Positions 7,353 to 8,159 of a stretch of DNA of 8,159 nt are shown in pieces. The position numbers were made by a program, and so were the translations under genes. The stretch spans positions 395,229 to 403,387 of the forward strand of contig KE356579.1 in the NCBI GenBank assembly GCA_000416085.1. The letters are read 5' to 3'. Positions within the stretch are counted from its first letter, which is position 1; each line of letters opens with the position of its first letter. The notes beneath the pieces are model-generated. The model did no database searches. It was not told the DNA's origin and worked only from the letters and a program-made list of their open reading frames with translations. The DNA is from a halophilic archaeon J07HX64 (GTDB lineage: Archaea; Halobacteriota; Halobacteria; Halobacteriales; Haloarculaceae).

Positions 7353-8159
7353 ATGAACGGGAACCGGTTCGGGCGACTGTTCCAACTCACGACGTTCGGC
7401 GAGTCACACGGCGAGGCAATGGGGTGTACGGTGAGCGGGTGTCCCGCGGGTCTCGAACTCGAAGAGAAAGAGATACAGGAAGAGTTAGACCGCAGGAAGC
7501 CCGGACAGTCGATGATAACGACGTCGCGCGACGAACCCGACGCCGTCACGATAAACAGCGGCCTCCAGGAAGGCTACACGACGGGTACGCCGATAGGGAT
7601 GGTGATACAGAACAAGGACGCAGAAAGCGGCAAGTACGAGCCGTTCATCACGGCGCCGCGTCCCTCCCATGGCGATTACACCTACAGCGCGAAGTTCGGA
7701 ACGCGGAACTGGGGCGGCGGCGGGAGGTCTTCCGCGAGGGAAACCGTAAACTGGGTCGCCGCGGGCGCGGTAGCAAAAAAGATTCTATCGCACCACGACA
7801 TCGAAATAAAGGCACACGTGAGACAGATAGGCGAGATACGGTCGCCGGAGGTCCCCTTCGAGGACCTCGATATGGCGGAGGAAAACGAGGTGCGGTGCGC
7901 ACACCCCGAGGCGGCAGAACGGATGCTCGAACGCATAGACGAGTACCAGAAGGAAGGCGACTCGATAGGCGGTACCGTCGAGTTCGAGATGCGCGGTGTC
8001 CCGCGCGGGTTGGGAGCGCCGCGGTTCGACTCATTCGCCGCGCGCCTCGGAAGGGCGATGTTTGCGATACCGGCGACTACGGCGTTCGAGTTTGGTGCCG
8101 GACGCGACACACGGACGATGAGGGGTTCCGAGCGCAACGAGGACTGGGAGTTCGACGAC
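7353..8159 (+). CDS. aroC: Chorismate synthase, N-terminal 269 residues (runs off window)
   Basis: The frame opens at ATG 7353 and is still open at the right edge, so roughly the last 115-120 residues of a usual protein of about 385 are outside. Chorismate synthase converts 5-enolpyruvylshikimate 3-phosphate to chorismate with reduced FMN, the last common step to the aromatic amino acids. Diagnostic motifs are present: GESHGE (16-21) with catalytic His19, RRKPGQS (47-53), HGDYTY with the second catalytic His106, GGGGRSSARET (121-131) and RGSERNEDWEF (257-267). The sequence closely follows the haloarchaeal type as I remember it and no key residue is missing in the visible part. Codon choice is odd: 11 of 14 isoleucines use ATA, while the neighbours mostly use ATC. 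No other aromatic-pathway gene is adjacent in this window. Confidence 0.96.
   Translation, partial: MNGNRFGRLFQLTTFGESHGEAMGCTVSGCPAGLELEEKEIQEELDRRKPGQSMITTSRDEPDAVTINSGLQEGYTTGTPIGMVIQNKDAESGKYEPFITAPRPSHGDYTYSAKFGTRNWGGGGRSSARETVNWVAAGAVAKKILSHHDIEIKAHVRQIGEIRSPEVPFEDLDMAEENEVRCAHPEAAERMLERIDEYQKEGDSIGGTVEFEMRGVPRGLGAPRFDSFAARLGRAMFAIPATTAFEFGAGRDTRTMRGSERNEDWEFDD

Noticed and set aside
7682..8137. Minus-strand frame of 151 codons inside aroC
   Set aside because: The plus strand encodes unmistakable chorismate synthase throughout, so this is a shadow.

Overview
The window comes from a halophilic archaeon, most likely class Halobacteria. The predicted proteins are rich in Asp and Glu, the DNA is GC-rich, and most third codon positions are C or G. 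Three further traits point the same way: a PGF-CTERM surface-protein tail, a haloarchaeal pilin-like signal (AQSETVGF), and TATA boxes about 27 nt before start codons, as in leaderless archaeal transcripts.

Layout from left to right. Positions 2-376 hold the 3' end of a secreted protein with a Gly/Asp/Ser repeat stalk and an archaeosortase-type tail. Positions 518-2740 encode a full-length Cdc48/VCP-family double AAA+ ATPase. Positions 2822-4606 encode a large pilin-like surface protein of the type annotated in haloarchaea as DUF7289. It is followed at about 4702-4921 by a frameshifted, internally deleted relic of a second member of the same family. Positions 4968-5429 encode a RimI-type N-terminal acetyltransferase, and 5598-6827 (or from 5547) a 12-TM major facilitator transporter with degenerate direct repeats upstream. 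The MFS gene is followed by a stretch of about 525 bp without an intact gene, which holds a minus-strand relic of a beta-rich secreted protein. From 7353 to the right edge runs the first 269 codons of chorismate synthase (aroC), which continues past the window.

The intact genes all lie on the plus strand, but most have their own promoter or clear gap and no shared pathway. This is not one operon: protein quality control, surface structures, protein acetylation, transport and the shikimate pathway sit side by side. Two gene relics, a repeat cluster and an abrupt change in isoleucine codon choice at aroC suggest a region that has been rearranged. I see no CRISPR array, insertion sequence, tRNA or rRNA, and no convincing new multi-gene system. 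The observations most worth following are the decayed pilin-like paralogue, the repeats before the MFS gene and the codon shift at aroC.
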